6,075 bases of DNA from Candidatus Woesearchaeota archaeon (GCA_016215305.1 JACRKI010000091.1:1-6075); one strand, 5' to 3'. Shown: positions 1-5,967, numbered from the stretch's first letter. Notes: generated by a model not told the origin, from the sequence alone. Program-made: numbers and translations.

Positions 1-834
1 CTTCTTAATAAATTAGGATATAATGCGCGGGCAAATATTGCCTCAGAGATTGAGACATTCGTGCATTTTGACAGTGATTCATTGGTGATTGCAATCTCGC
101 AGAGTGGGGAAACAATGGATGTCATCATCCCGCTCAAAAAAGCAAAAGCAGAAGGTGCAAAAATTATTTCCATTGTGAATGTTCCCTACTCCACAATTCA
201 GCGATGGAGTGATCTTTCTTTGGAAGTTCTTGCAGGGCAGGAAGTCTGTGTTGCGTCAACAAAAGCATACACCAATCAAGTGATCATGTTGTTAAAAATC
301 GCGCACGAACTTGGGCACAATAGCATGGAGTTGGACAAAATACCTGAGAGAATTGAGCGAACAATAGATCACAATGAAGAGCAGATACAAAAGATTGCAG
401 AACTGCTTCAAGACAAGAAAGACATATTCGTTCTTGGCAGGGGAATTTCTTATCCAATGGCAAGAGAAATTGCGTTAAAGTTCAAAGAAGTTTCGTATGT
501 GCATGCAGAAGGAATGATGGCAGGAGAATTAAAGCATGGAACAATTGCGCTCATTGAGCAAGGAACACCAGTCATCGCATTGATTCCAAATAAAAACCCA
601 GAAATGCTTTCCTCGACAAAAGAAGTGGAAGCAAGAGGAGCAGCAGTGCTTGCGATTACCAATGAGCCATTGCAGTCGCAGTACACAGAGTTGCTTGTCC
701 CAAAAAGTGATGCAGCAGAGTTTGCGATTTATTCGTGCATTATCGGGCATTTGCTGAGTTATTATGTTGCGAAATTAAAAGGCCTAGAGATTGACAAACC
801 AAGAAATTTGGCAAAGAGCGTAACGGTGACGTAA
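1..834 (+). CDS. glmS: Glutamine--fructose-6-phosphate aminotransferase (isomerizing), C-terminal part, cut by left edge
   Basis: GlmS makes glucosamine-6-phosphate from fructose-6-phosphate and glutamine, the entry step to UDP-GlcNAc and cell-surface glycans; it is cytoplasmic. The reading frame is open from base 1 and 277 residues are visible, against about 600 in full-length family members, so the N-terminal glutaminase domain lies outside the window. The GTG at 61 is an internal Val, not a start. Both SIS sugar-isomerase domains show. The first has SQSGET at residues 33-38 (phosphosugar-binding loop) and VASTKAYT from 84. The second has LGRG near 145, ALKFKE from 158 and GELKHG from 175. 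Lys160, Glu163, His179 and Lys272 match E. coli Lys485, Glu488, His504 and Lys603. The ending, DKPRNLAKSVTV, is the GlmS signature tail and separates it from other SIS proteins. Every visible catalytic position is intact, so I expect a functional enzyme. Confidence 0.96.
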   Translation, partial: LLNKLGYNARANIASEIETFVHFDSDSLVIAISQSGETMDVIIPLKKAKAEGAKIISIVNVPYSTIQRWSDLSLEVLAGQEVCVASTKAYTNQVIMLLKIAHELGHNSMELDKIPERIERTIDHNEEQIQKIAELLQDKKDIFVLGRGISYPMAREIALKFKEVSYVHAEGMMAGELKHGTIALIEQGTPVIALIPNKNPEMLSSTKEVEARGAAVLAITNEPLQSQYTELLVPKSDAAEFAIYSCIIGHLLSYYVAKLKGLEIDKPRNLAKSVTVT

Positions 835-844
835 GTTTCAGATA

Positions 845-876
845 CATTTTTATTCTCATTCTGATTCTTCTTTTTT
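845..876 (+). terminator. T-rich tract after glmS, possibly also a weak promoter for the next gene
   Basis: The 42 bases between glmS and the next ORF are pyrimidine-rich and end in a run of six T directly before the ATG at 877. T-rich tracts without a hairpin are the usual archaeal transcription stop. The same stretch contains ATTTTTATT at about 845-853, centred roughly 28 bases before the ATG. That is where a TATA box for a leaderless transcript would sit, but it is a poor match to TTTATATA and no clear BRE precedes it. No SD is present. Whether this stops glmS, starts the small gene, or both cannot be settled from sequence. Confidence 0.35.
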
Positions 877-1131
877 ATGGAAAAAATTGAATGGATATGG
901 ACAATGAAAAAGCCGCAAGTGCCTCTTGCACAGGGTCTCCATGTCATCGCAGTTCCTTTAATGAAAAAATATTGGGAAATCAAAAATGATCTTCCAATAA
1001 AGCACATCAATGGAGATATTTATTTTGGAAAGAAAGAAGTAAAAGCGATATATGAAGAGATAAAGCAAAAATACGAAGCAGATAAAAAATATCCTGAGAA
1101 AGTAGAAAGAATAGTAAGAAAGATAAAATAA
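877..1131 (+). CDS. Small basic protein of unknown function, 84 residues
   Basis: I do not recognise this protein with confidence. It begins with ATG after a T-rich stretch without SD and ends in TAA. The first 30 residues are mixed and partly hydrophobic (WIW near the start, then GLHVIAVPLM at about 20-29), too short and too interrupted by Lys and Pro for a sure membrane segment. Residues 45-84 are rich in Lys, Glu and Ile/Val and look like charged helices (the end reads KVERIVRKIK). There are no Cys residues and no metal motif. The YF...KKE...IYEEIKQKY pattern faintly recalls the region ahead of the mobile domain in PEP-utilising-enzyme-like proteins of uncultivated archaea. If that is right this is a stand-alone or truncated copy, but it is only an impression. 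It follows glmS by 42 bases in the same direction. Coding is plausible because no stop interrupts it and no other gene occupies the interval. Confidence 0.6.
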   Translation: MEKIEWIWTMKKPQVPLAQGLHVIAVPLMKKYWEIKNDLPIKHINGDIYFGKKEVKAIYEEIKQKYEADKKYPEKVERIVRKIK

Positions 1132-1144
1132 CAGCATTATGCAC

Positions 1145-1173
1145 TATTTCTTAACTTTTTATTAAATTTTAAT
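1145..1173 (+). terminator. T-rich run and AT palindrome after the small gene
   Basis: Beginning 14 bases after the stop of the 84-residue ORF, the plus strand has successive T runs (CTTTTT ending at 1160, TTTT at 1167-1170) around the inverted repeat ATTAAA-T-TTTAAT at 1161-1173. This fits a T-rich archaeal terminator for the plus-strand genes. The minus-strand operon converges on the same gap and shows only shorter T runs there, including five T at 1280-1276 and four at 1179-1176. The rest of the 1132-1310 gap holds nothing I can name except the minus-strand small ORF listed separately. Confidence 0.4.
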
Positions 1174-1195
1174 ACAAAATAGCAATATTTATTAC

Positions 1196-1318
1196 CTACT
1201 GCCGCTCCTTTATTTTTCTTATTGTACGCTTCTTCACAATCTTTTTCTTTACAATCTTGTCATCACCTTCCACACAAAAATCCCTCATGAACGAAGTGAA
1301 TGTTGTGATTTTACACAT
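1196..1318 (-). CDS. Possible small Lys/Arg-rich ORF overlapping the end of the E2 gene, 40 codons
   Basis: On the minus strand an ATG at 1318-1316 lies inside the last codons of the E2 gene, in another frame, so that ATGTGTAA contains both this start and the E2 stop. The frame runs 40 codons to TAG at 1198-1196. The peptide starts MCKITTFTSFM, has a second Cys at residue 15, and ends in a very basic tail with alternating Lys/Arg and Ile/Val (KIVKKKIVKKRTIRKIKERQ). A second possible start is the Met at residue 11 (1288-1286), giving 30 residues. Neither ATG has a convincing SD; the first has only GGTGG directly against it. For: the overlap is of the kind seen between coupled genes, and the frame uses most of the gap. 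Against: a 40-codon open frame is not rare by chance in AT-rich DNA. I can propose no function. Confidence 0.25.
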   Translation of the reverse strand: MCKITTFTSFMRDFCVEGDDKIVKKKIVKKRTIRKIKERQ

Positions 1319-2564
1319 CCACCACAAATAATTCAGGATCTTCTAAATGTTTAACAAGTTCGTTCATGAATTGCGCAGCAACTCCACCATCAACAACGCG
1401 ATGGTCAAAAGTGATAGAAAGCGGCAATATCTTTCGAATGACAATAATGCCGTCTCGAACAACTGGTTTTTCTTTCATGCGATAGATGCCAAGAATTGCA
1501 GCAGTTCCAGGAGGAATAATTGGTGTTGCGGCAATCCCTCCGTATGAACCAATGTTGGTAAAGGTAAATGTTGCGCCTTGCAGATCAGAAGAACTAATGT
1601 CTCGTTCTTTGCAGTGCGTTGCAAGAATCTCAATTTTTTTTGCAATTTCCATAATGCTTCTGGTGTCAACAGAAGTAATGACAGGAACAAATAATCCTTG
1701 TGCGGTATCTACTGCAAATCCAAAATGGTAATATTCTTTGACAAGAATTTCTTGTTTTTCAGAATCAAAACTTCCATTTAAGTAAGGGAATTTCTTCACA
1801 ACGCCAGCAACTGCTTTCATTATGAAAGGCAGCATCGTAAGGTGAATCCCTTTGTTTTCTGCAAATTCTTTTTTGCTTTGCCGCAATGCTTCAAGTGCAG
1901 TGATGTCAACTTCATCAAGATGCGTGACGTGAGGAATAGTTTGTTTGGAAAGTGCCATATTCTCTGCGGTTGCTTTGCGGATTCCGGTAAGCGGCATGTG
2001 CATCACTCGACCAAACTTGTCAAAGCCAACACTCGGTCCAGATGTTTTTTCAGGAGCAGGAAGTGCAGGTTGCTTTGCAGTTCCTTCAACATCAGCAATA
2101 GTAATAATTCCATTCAAACCAGTTCCTTTTATTTTTGCAAGATCAATTCCAAGTTCTTGTGCGCGTTTTCGTGCAGCAGGAACTGCTTGGATTCCAGAAG
2201 GAACAGAAAGTGGTTTCTGAACCACAAGTGGAGTAATCTGAGGAGAAGGAACAGGAACTTGTTTTTGAGCGATAGGTGTTGTTTGTTTTTGTATCTGTTG
2301 AGATTGCGAAACAGCAACTTTATCTCCAGCTTCTCCAATGGTGACAAGCACATCACCAACATGAAGCGTTTGTCCTTCTGAAAAATGAAGTTGTAAAATC
2401 GTTCCAGAACGAGGAGACGGAATCTCAACCAATGCCTTTGCAGTCTCAACATCAGCAAGTGCAGCATCTTCTTTAATGACATCGCCTACTTTGACTTTCC
2501 ATTTGACGAGTTTTCCTTCATGGATTCCTTCACCCACATCTGGAAATTGAAATTGATATGCCAT
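1311..2564 (-). CDS. pdhC: Dihydrolipoamide acyltransferase, E2 of the (pyruvate) dehydrogenase complex
   Basis: E2 forms the core of the complex. Its lipoyl arm takes the acyl group from E1 and passes it to CoA. The 417 residues show the standard order. A single lipoyl domain spans 1-78, with FPDVGEGIHEG at the start and the lipoylated Lys43 in ETAKALVEI. A Gln/Pro/Val-rich flexible linker covers about 85-124. A peripheral-subunit-binding domain lies at about 126-160 (PAARKRAQELGIDLAKIKGTG). A second linker follows, then the catalytic domain at about 186-417, with TNIGSYGG and the active-site DHRVVDGG (His388, Asp392). The family usually has Asp before the lipoyl Lys; here it is Ala, a variant I recall from some branched-chain-type E2s. 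It is the last known gene of the operon, 11 bases after E1-beta, with its own SD. Acetyl and branched-chain acyltransferases cannot be told apart by eye; the E1 partners favour pyruvate. Confidence 0.94.
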   Translation of the reverse strand: MAYQFQFPDVGEGIHEGKLVKWKVKVGDVIKEDAALADVETAKALVEIPSPRSGTILQLHFSEGQTLHVGDVLVTIGEAGDKVAVSQSQQIQKQTTPIAQKQVPVPSPQITPLVVQKPLSVPSGIQAVPAARKRAQELGIDLAKIKGTGLNGIITIADVEGTAKQPALPAPEKTSGPSVGFDKFGRVMHMPLTGIRKATAENMALSKQTIPHVTHLDEVDITALEALRQSKKEFAENKGIHLTMLPFIMKAVAGVVKKFPYLNGSFDSEKQEILVKEYYHFGFAVDTAQGLFVPVITSVDTRSIMEIAKKIEILATHCKERDISSSDLQGATFTFTNIGSYGGIAATPIIPPGTAAILGIYRMKEKPVVRDGIIVIRKILPLSITFDHRVVDGGVAAQFMNELVKHLEDPELFVVDV

Positions 2565-2566
2565 GA

Positions 2567-2573
2567 GATCACC
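2567..2573 (-). promoter_or_regulatory. Ribosome binding site of the E2 gene
   Basis: On the minus strand GGTGATC lies two bases before the ATG at 2564. It is exactly complementary to GATCACC, part of the usual 16S rRNA 3' end (GATCACCTCCTTA). It occupies most of the 11-base gap between the E1-beta stop and the E2 start. It fixes this ATG, which also gives the correct lipoyl-domain N-terminus, and supports translation from a shared mRNA. Confidence 0.7.
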
Positions 2574-2575
2574 AG

Positions 2576-3553
2576 TTAGTATTGTAAGAGTTGTTGCACG
2601 CCAGCAATAATTCTTTTTGTATCAGGAAGATATATTTTTTCGAGTTTATACAAAGGCATGACAGTGTCATAGCCAGTCACGCGAACAACAGGAGCTTTCA
2701 GGGAAAATAATGCTTTCTCATTAATTTGTGCGATAAGTTCGCCTGCAAATCCTCCTGTGCGAGGAGCTTCATGAACAATAATAACTCGCCCAGTTTTTTG
2801 TGCAGTCGCGATAACAGCAGTCATGTCAAATGGAGAGATCGTGCGCAAGTCAAGTAATTCAATCGAAACTCCTTGAGCAGCAAATTGCTGCACAACTTCG
2901 TCACATGTAGGAATCATAGAACCCCAAGTAATCATGCTTATATTAGTTCCTTCTCGAACAAGTCGCGCTTTTCCAAGCGGCACAGTATATTCTCCATCTG
3001 GCACTTCTTCTTTCACTGTCCGATACATTCGTTTTGGTTCTAAAAATAAAACAGGATCAGGATCTCGAATGGCGCTAATCAACAATCCTTTTGCGTCGGA
3101 AGGAGTGCTTGGTATAACAACTTTGAGTCCAGGAGTGTGCGCGTAAATTGCTTCCATGCTTTCACTGTGATGTTCAGGTGCGTGAACTCCGCCAGAGCAT
3201 GGTGCGCGAATCACAAGCGGGCAGTTGAATTTTCCGCGGGAGCGAGTGCGTATGCGTGCAGCATGACTAATGAGTTGATCAAAGCCCGGATAGATGAAGC
3301 CATCAAATTGAATTTCGCCGACAGGTTTCATCCCATTAATAGACATCCCAATCGCAGTACCAACAATTCCGGCTTCTCCGAGTGGTGTATCAAAAACCCG
3401 TTTCTCTCCGTATTTTTTCTGGAGTCCCTCTGTTGCGCGAAAAACGCCGCCGTTAAATCCGACATCTTCCCCAAAAACCACGACAGAAGGATCTCTTCCA
3501 ATTTCATAATCAAGTGCTGCGCGAATTGCCTCAAGAATAGTGAGAACTGCCAT
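2576..3553 (-). CDS. pdhB: 2-oxoacid (pyruvate) dehydrogenase E1 component, beta subunit
   Basis: E1-beta pairs with E1-alpha in an alpha2beta2 thiamine-diphosphate enzyme that decarboxylates the 2-oxoacid and acylates the lipoyl arm of E2. The 325 residues match the family's usual length. Seen in order: the Pyr-type domain with GEDVGFNGGVFRATEGL at 28-44; DTPLGEAGI, with Glu60 at the position that activates the cofactor; GGVHAPEHHSES at 121-132, where His129 matches the active-site His of Bacillus-type E1-beta; PGLKVVIPSTPSDAKGLL; and the transketolase C-terminal domain with LLDLRTISPFD and VHEAPRTGG. By memory the closest relatives are Bacillus/Geobacillus PdhB proteins. The ATG shares its A with the E1-alpha stop (TAATG), a 1-base overlap that helps keep the two subunits equal in amount. 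Acetoin or branched-chain substrates remain possible, since archaeal homologues are known with branched-chain activity. Confidence 0.95.
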   Translation of the reverse strand: MAVLTILEAIRAALDYEIGRDPSVVVFGEDVGFNGGVFRATEGLQKKYGEKRVFDTPLGEAGIVGTAIGMSINGMKPVGEIQFDGFIYPGFDQLISHAARIRTRSRGKFNCPLVIRAPCSGGVHAPEHHSESMEAIYAHTPGLKVVIPSTPSDAKGLLISAIRDPDPVLFLEPKRMYRTVKEEVPDGEYTVPLGKARLVREGTNISMITWGSMIPTCDEVVQQFAAQGVSIELLDLRTISPFDMTAVIATAQKTGRVIIVHEAPRTGGFAGELIAQINEKALFSLKAPVVRVTGYDTVMPLYKLEKIYLPDTKRIIAGVQQLLQY

Positions 3554-4947
3554 TAGGGAAATCCTCCTTCAATTTTTTCAAGAATGTTCGAATCCTTTTT
3601 TTGTTCAACATAACCAACAAGAGATTGATATTGCTCGAGAAGTTGTGGTGTCATAGTCGCATACGTATACGCAAAAACATCTTTTGGATCAGCAGGAGGT
3701 TCTTCTTCGTATGCTTTCACAGCAGCGCTGACTTTTGCGCTCATTTCTTCAAGGAGTGCGGCTTCTTGTTTTGCATCCCATATTTTTTTTGCAAGCAGAT
3801 ATTTCTTCAACCGTTCAATAGGATCTTTTTTTATCCATGCATCAATTTCTGTTTGAGTTCTATATCTTTTTGCATCATCAGCAGTGGTGTGATCTCCAAT
3901 GCGATATGTCACGCATTCAATGAGTGTTGGTCCGCCGCCATTGCGCGCTTTTTCAAGTGCTTGAGAAACAACACTATAAACTGCAAGAATATCATTACCA
4001 TCAACCTGAACCCCATTAAATCCATACGCGAGCGCCTTTTGCGCGAGCGTATGGGAAGCAGTTTGTTTTTTTCGTGGCACAGAAATTGCCCATTGATTAT
4101 TTTGAATGAGAAACACAACTGGTGCTTTGAAAACACCTGCAAAGTTTAATGCTTCATGAAAATCTCCTTCGCTTGTCCCGCCATCTCCCGCACAAGCAAG
4201 CACTGCTTTTTTCTCATCACGATAGTTGATTGCCATTGCAAGTCCAACGCCGTGAATAAGTTGTGTTGCGATGGGAATGGAAAGTGGCAGTGTGGTCATG
4301 GATTCTCTTTGTGCGTGGCCGCGTTCATCCCCACCCCAATACTGAAAGAGACATTTCATGGGCATGCCGCGGGTGATACAGCTTGCGTTTTCTCGAAAAG
4401 AAGGAACGAGCCAGTCTTCTTTGTTGAGGCAGTATGCAGAACCGACTTGGCTTGCTTCTTGACCGCGAACAGAACCATACGTTCCAAGTCGTCCTTGACG
4501 TTGGAGTTTGAGTGCAGCGTCATCAAAGATGCGAGCAAGCACCATGAATCCATAAATCTCTTTGAGTTGTTGGGAAGAAAGTGAAGGAACTTTTCCCACA
4601 ACTTTACCATCTTCGCGGAGAATTTGGAAAGGAGTCAAAGAAAATTGTTCTTGTGAGATTTCATATCTTTTGTCATTTTTAGCACTCACTCTCACTTTGT
4701 TCTTTTTTGTTCGCTTAGCAGCACCCATTATTCGTCTAGCAGAGCCCAAAGTATCTTTAGATATTTTTTTTGAAGTTACTTTTTTCATTTTATTTAATTC
4801 AAGGGGATTTTTCTTACGAGAAATACTCTTTTGAGAAGCGGTAACATTTTGAGTGAGACTTCTACGAAGAAGTTTTTTCCCCACTTGCACCCCTTTTTTT
4901 CTAATGTGCTTTACTCTTCGAATCAGTCGGTGATAGAGCTTTGCCAC
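3553..4947 (-). CDS. pdhA: 2-oxoacid (pyruvate) dehydrogenase E1 component, alpha subunit, with basic N-terminal extension
   Basis: This is the thiamine-diphosphate-binding subunit of E1. The normal E1-alpha begins near residue 95 and its 370 residues equal Bacillus-type PdhA in length. Motifs: QGRLGTYGSVRGQEAS at 151-166; the cofactor motif from GDGGTSEGD (254-262) to QNNQWAIS (282-289), which binds Mg and thiamine diphosphate; VDGND; and the active-site loop YRIGDHTTADD with His353. Before this lie about 94 residues holding 33 Lys/Arg and only 3 Asp/Glu, low in complexity, which usual E1-alphas lack. The GTG start at 4947 is favoured because a TATA box lies about 31 bases upstream, giving a leader of about five bases. 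The internal Met54 and Met74 have no SD or promoter. The gene heads the operon and overlaps E1-beta by one base. The core assignment is firm; the pyruvate substrate and the role of the tail are inference. Confidence 0.93.
   Translation of the reverse strand: MAKLYHRLIRRVKHIRKKGVQVGKKLLRRSLTQNVTASQKSISRKKNPLELNKMKKVTSKKISKDTLGSARRIMGAAKRTKKNKVRVSAKNDKRYEISQEQFSLTPFQILREDGKVVGKVPSLSSQQLKEIYGFMVLARIFDDAALKLQRQGRLGTYGSVRGQEASQVGSAYCLNKEDWLVPSFRENASCITRGMPMKCLFQYWGGDERGHAQRESMTTLPLSIPIATQLIHGVGLAMAINYRDEKKAVLACAGDGGTSEGDFHEALNFAGVFKAPVVFLIQNNQWAISVPRKKQTASHTLAQKALAYGFNGVQVDGNDILAVYSVVSQALEKARNGGGPTLIECVTYRIGDHTTADDAKRYRTQTEIDAWIKKDPIERLKKYLLAKKIWDAKQEAALLEEMSAKVSAAVKAYEEEPPADPKDVFAYTYATMTPQLLEQYQSLVGYVEQKKDSNILEKIEGGFP
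3563..3569 (-). promoter_or_regulatory. Ribosome binding site of the E1-beta gene
   Basis: AAGGAGG on the minus strand, inside the last codons of E1-alpha (those for EGGFP), matches the anti-SD CCTCCTT over seven bases. Nine bases separate it from the ATG at 3553. It supports that start and shows that internal operon genes use SD-led initiation, unlike the first gene. Confidence 0.8.
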
Positions 4948-4964
4948 GATAGTATTTTTCTATC
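4948..4964 (-). repeat. Inverted repeat against the E1-alpha start codon, possible operator
   Basis: GATAG, seven AT-only bases, then CTATC form a perfect 5-bp inverted repeat ending one base before the GTG at 4947. It covers the expected transcription start at about 4950-4952. A repressor bound here would block RNA polymerase; alternatively the repeat could form a weak hairpin in longer transcripts. The arms are short, so chance is possible. Confidence 0.35.
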
Positions 4965-4973
4965 AAGAAGTGC

Positions 4974-4988
4974 TTATATATCTTTCGA
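4974..4988 (-). promoter_or_regulatory. Archaeal BRE/TATA promoter of the pdhABC operon
   Basis: On the minus strand TCGAAA followed by GATATATAA matches an archaeal BRE (purine/A-rich, directly upstream) plus TATA box. The box is centred near 4978. With the usual spacing of about 26 bases, transcription would start near 4952, about five bases before the GTG at 4947, so the mRNA would be nearly leaderless. This agrees with the absence of an SD before that GTG. The promoter sits in the 72-base gap after lipA, so the operon need not depend on read-through from lipA. Confidence 0.7.
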
Positions 4989-5019
4989 AAAAGTGTTATG
5001 GAGTGGTGGCGAAAAGAAA
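4985..5019 (-). terminator. T-rich end of the lipA transcript
   Basis: Directly after the lipA TAG (5022-5020), the minus strand reads TTTCTTTTC, and about 20 bases later CTTTTTCG, without a hairpin. Such T-rich runs are typical archaeal terminators. The second run merges with the BRE of the next promoter, so lipA termination and operon initiation are packed into the same 72 bases. Confidence 0.45.
4994..5002. repeat. Copy 1 of a 9-bp word shared by the two upstream regions
   Basis: TGTTATGGA (plus strand; TCCATAACA on the coding strand of the operon) occurs just upstream of the pdhABC BRE/TATA element. An identical copy lies upstream of lipA at 5968-5976. With flanks, AAARTGTTATGGA is shared over 13 bases with one difference. 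It may be a regulator site common to two functionally linked units, but with only two copies and different distances to the TATA box this stays tentative. Confidence 0.3.
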
Positions 5020-5904
5020 CTAAAGGTGTGAATTCAATTTATCCGCCCGATATGAACTGCGAACAAGCGGACCAGCCTCAACGTGCAAAAATCCTAGTTC
5101 CTTGCCAAAAGAAACAAATTTTTCAAATTCAGTTGGATGATAAAATTTCGAAACAGCAGCATGCTTGAGTGTCGGCTGTAAATATTGTCCAATGGTCAAA
5201 AAATCGCAGCCAATCATACGCAAATCTGCCATGACTTCAAAAATTTCATCATCAGTTTCCCCAAGACCAAGCATAAATCCGCTTTTTGTTTTCAGTGACG
5301 GATTCAGTTCTTTAATCAGATGCAGTAATCGCAAGCTTTCTTCATATTTTCCTTTCTTCCGCACTTGACGATAAATCCGTCGCGGTGCTTCAATATTATG
5401 ACTAAAGACATCAGGAGCAGCAGCAGCAACACAAGCAAGTGCAGCATCATTATAAGAAAAATCAGAAGTCAAAACTTCAATGGCGCAAGAAGGAACTTTT
5501 GCGCGAATTGCATCAATGCAGGAAACAAAGTGGCAAGCGCCGCCGTCAGGCAAGTCGTCCCGAGTAACGCAGGTAATCACCACATACTGCAATCCAAGAG
5601 AAAAAATAGCAGAAGCGAGATGTTCTGGTTCAGCAGAATCAAGCGCAGTTGGTTTTCCAGTTTTGACGTGGCAATAATGGCAGTAGCGGGTGCAGATATC
5701 GCCCATAATCATAAATGTCGCGACATTGCGGGAAAAACATTCATAGATGTTTGGGCATGCCGCTTCCTCGCAGACAGTGTGCAGATTTGATTTTCGAAGA
5801 AGATTCTTTAATTCAAAATATTGTGTTTGCGTGGGAAGTTTAACGCGAATCCAGTCTGGTTTTGAGAGTGGTTCTTGTCGAATTTGAATAAGTTTACTTT
5901 CCAT
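5020..5904 (-). CDS. lipA: Lipoyl synthase (radical SAM)
   Basis: LipA inserts two sulfur atoms into the octanoyl chain bound to E2 (or the glycine-cleavage H protein), giving the lipoyl cofactor; it is cytoplasmic. In the 294-residue form the auxiliary-cluster motif CX4CX5C is Cys45, Cys50, Cys56. The radical-SAM motif CX3CX2C is Cys71, Cys75, Cys78 (ICTRYCHYCHV). RSSY at 282-285 near the C-terminus supplies the unusual Ser ligand of the auxiliary cluster. GLGETDDEI, LTIGQYLQPT and GPLVRSSY are family signatures. The length fits the family. Start: an in-frame ATG at 5925 would add seven residues (MFYLREN), but it lies only about six bases from the TATA box centre, so an mRNA starting at the usual distance would not contain it. 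The ATG at 5904 is 26-27 bases away and fits a leaderless mRNA. Its position beside E1/E2 genes points to service of this complex. No lipB, lipM or lplA is in the window. Confidence 0.96.
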   Translation of the reverse strand: MESKLIQIRQEPLSKPDWIRVKLPTQTQYFELKNLLRKSNLHTVCEEAACPNIYECFSRNVATFMIMGDICTRYCHYCHVKTGKPTALDSAEPEHLASAIFSLGLQYVVITCVTRDDLPDGGACHFVSCIDAIRAKVPSCAIEVLTSDFSYNDAALACVAAAAPDVFSHNIEAPRRIYRQVRKKGKYEESLRLLHLIKELNPSLKTKSGFMLGLGETDDEIFEVMADLRMIGCDFLTIGQYLQPTLKHAAVSKFYHPTEFEKFVSFGKELGFLHVEAGPLVRSSYRADKLNSHL

Positions 5905-5926
5905 ATTTTCTCTTAAGTAAAACATC

Positions 5927-5941
5927 TATATAATATTTTGG
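5927..5941 (-). promoter_or_regulatory. Archaeal BRE/TATA promoter of lipA
   Basis: The minus strand reads CCAAAAT then ATTATATA, seven of eight bases of TTTATATA with an A-rich BRE directly before it. Its centre at about 5930 puts the transcription start at about 5904, the first base of the inner ATG, so the mRNA would be leaderless. The box touches the outer ATG at 5925 (one base apart), which is the reason for rejecting that start. Between box and start lies CTTAAG (5912-5917), the core of an imperfect palindrome with T-rich and A-rich flanks. Confidence 0.7.
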
Positions 5942-5967
5942 AGAAAAAATTGGTTCGCAAAGCAAAA

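Noticed and set aside
61..834. GTG at 61 as the start of a short SIS-domain protein
   Set aside because: The frame is open to base 1 and the upstream residues (GYNARANIASEIE) continue the GlmS isomerase domain, so this is an internal Val codon.
1286..1302. Imperfect hairpin after the E2 stop as a rho-independent terminator
   Set aside because: The stem has two central mismatches and no T run follows it directly on the minus strand.
1842..2381. 179-codon plus-strand ORF opposite the E2 gene
   Set aside because: Cys/Phe/Asn/Ser-rich composition typical of an antisense shadow; the minus strand encodes a full E2 with all motifs.
3601..4584. Two long plus-strand ORFs (182 and 142 codons) opposite E1-alpha
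   Set aside because: Same shadow composition, no promoter or SD, and fully covered by the conserved E1-alpha gene.
4993..5031. Plus-strand mini-ORFs beginning GTG/ATG TTA TGG at 4993 and 5967 (12 and 17 codons)
   Set aside because: They share only their first codons, which are the same 9-bp word treated above as a DNA motif; they are too short and lack start signals.
5365..5790. 141-codon plus-strand ORF opposite lipA
   Set aside because: Antisense to conserved LipA motifs; no recognisable domain.
5949..5962. GGTTCGCAAAGC resembling a tRNA T-loop
   Set aside because: The T-loop consensus is not met and no acceptor, D or anticodon stems can be formed around it.
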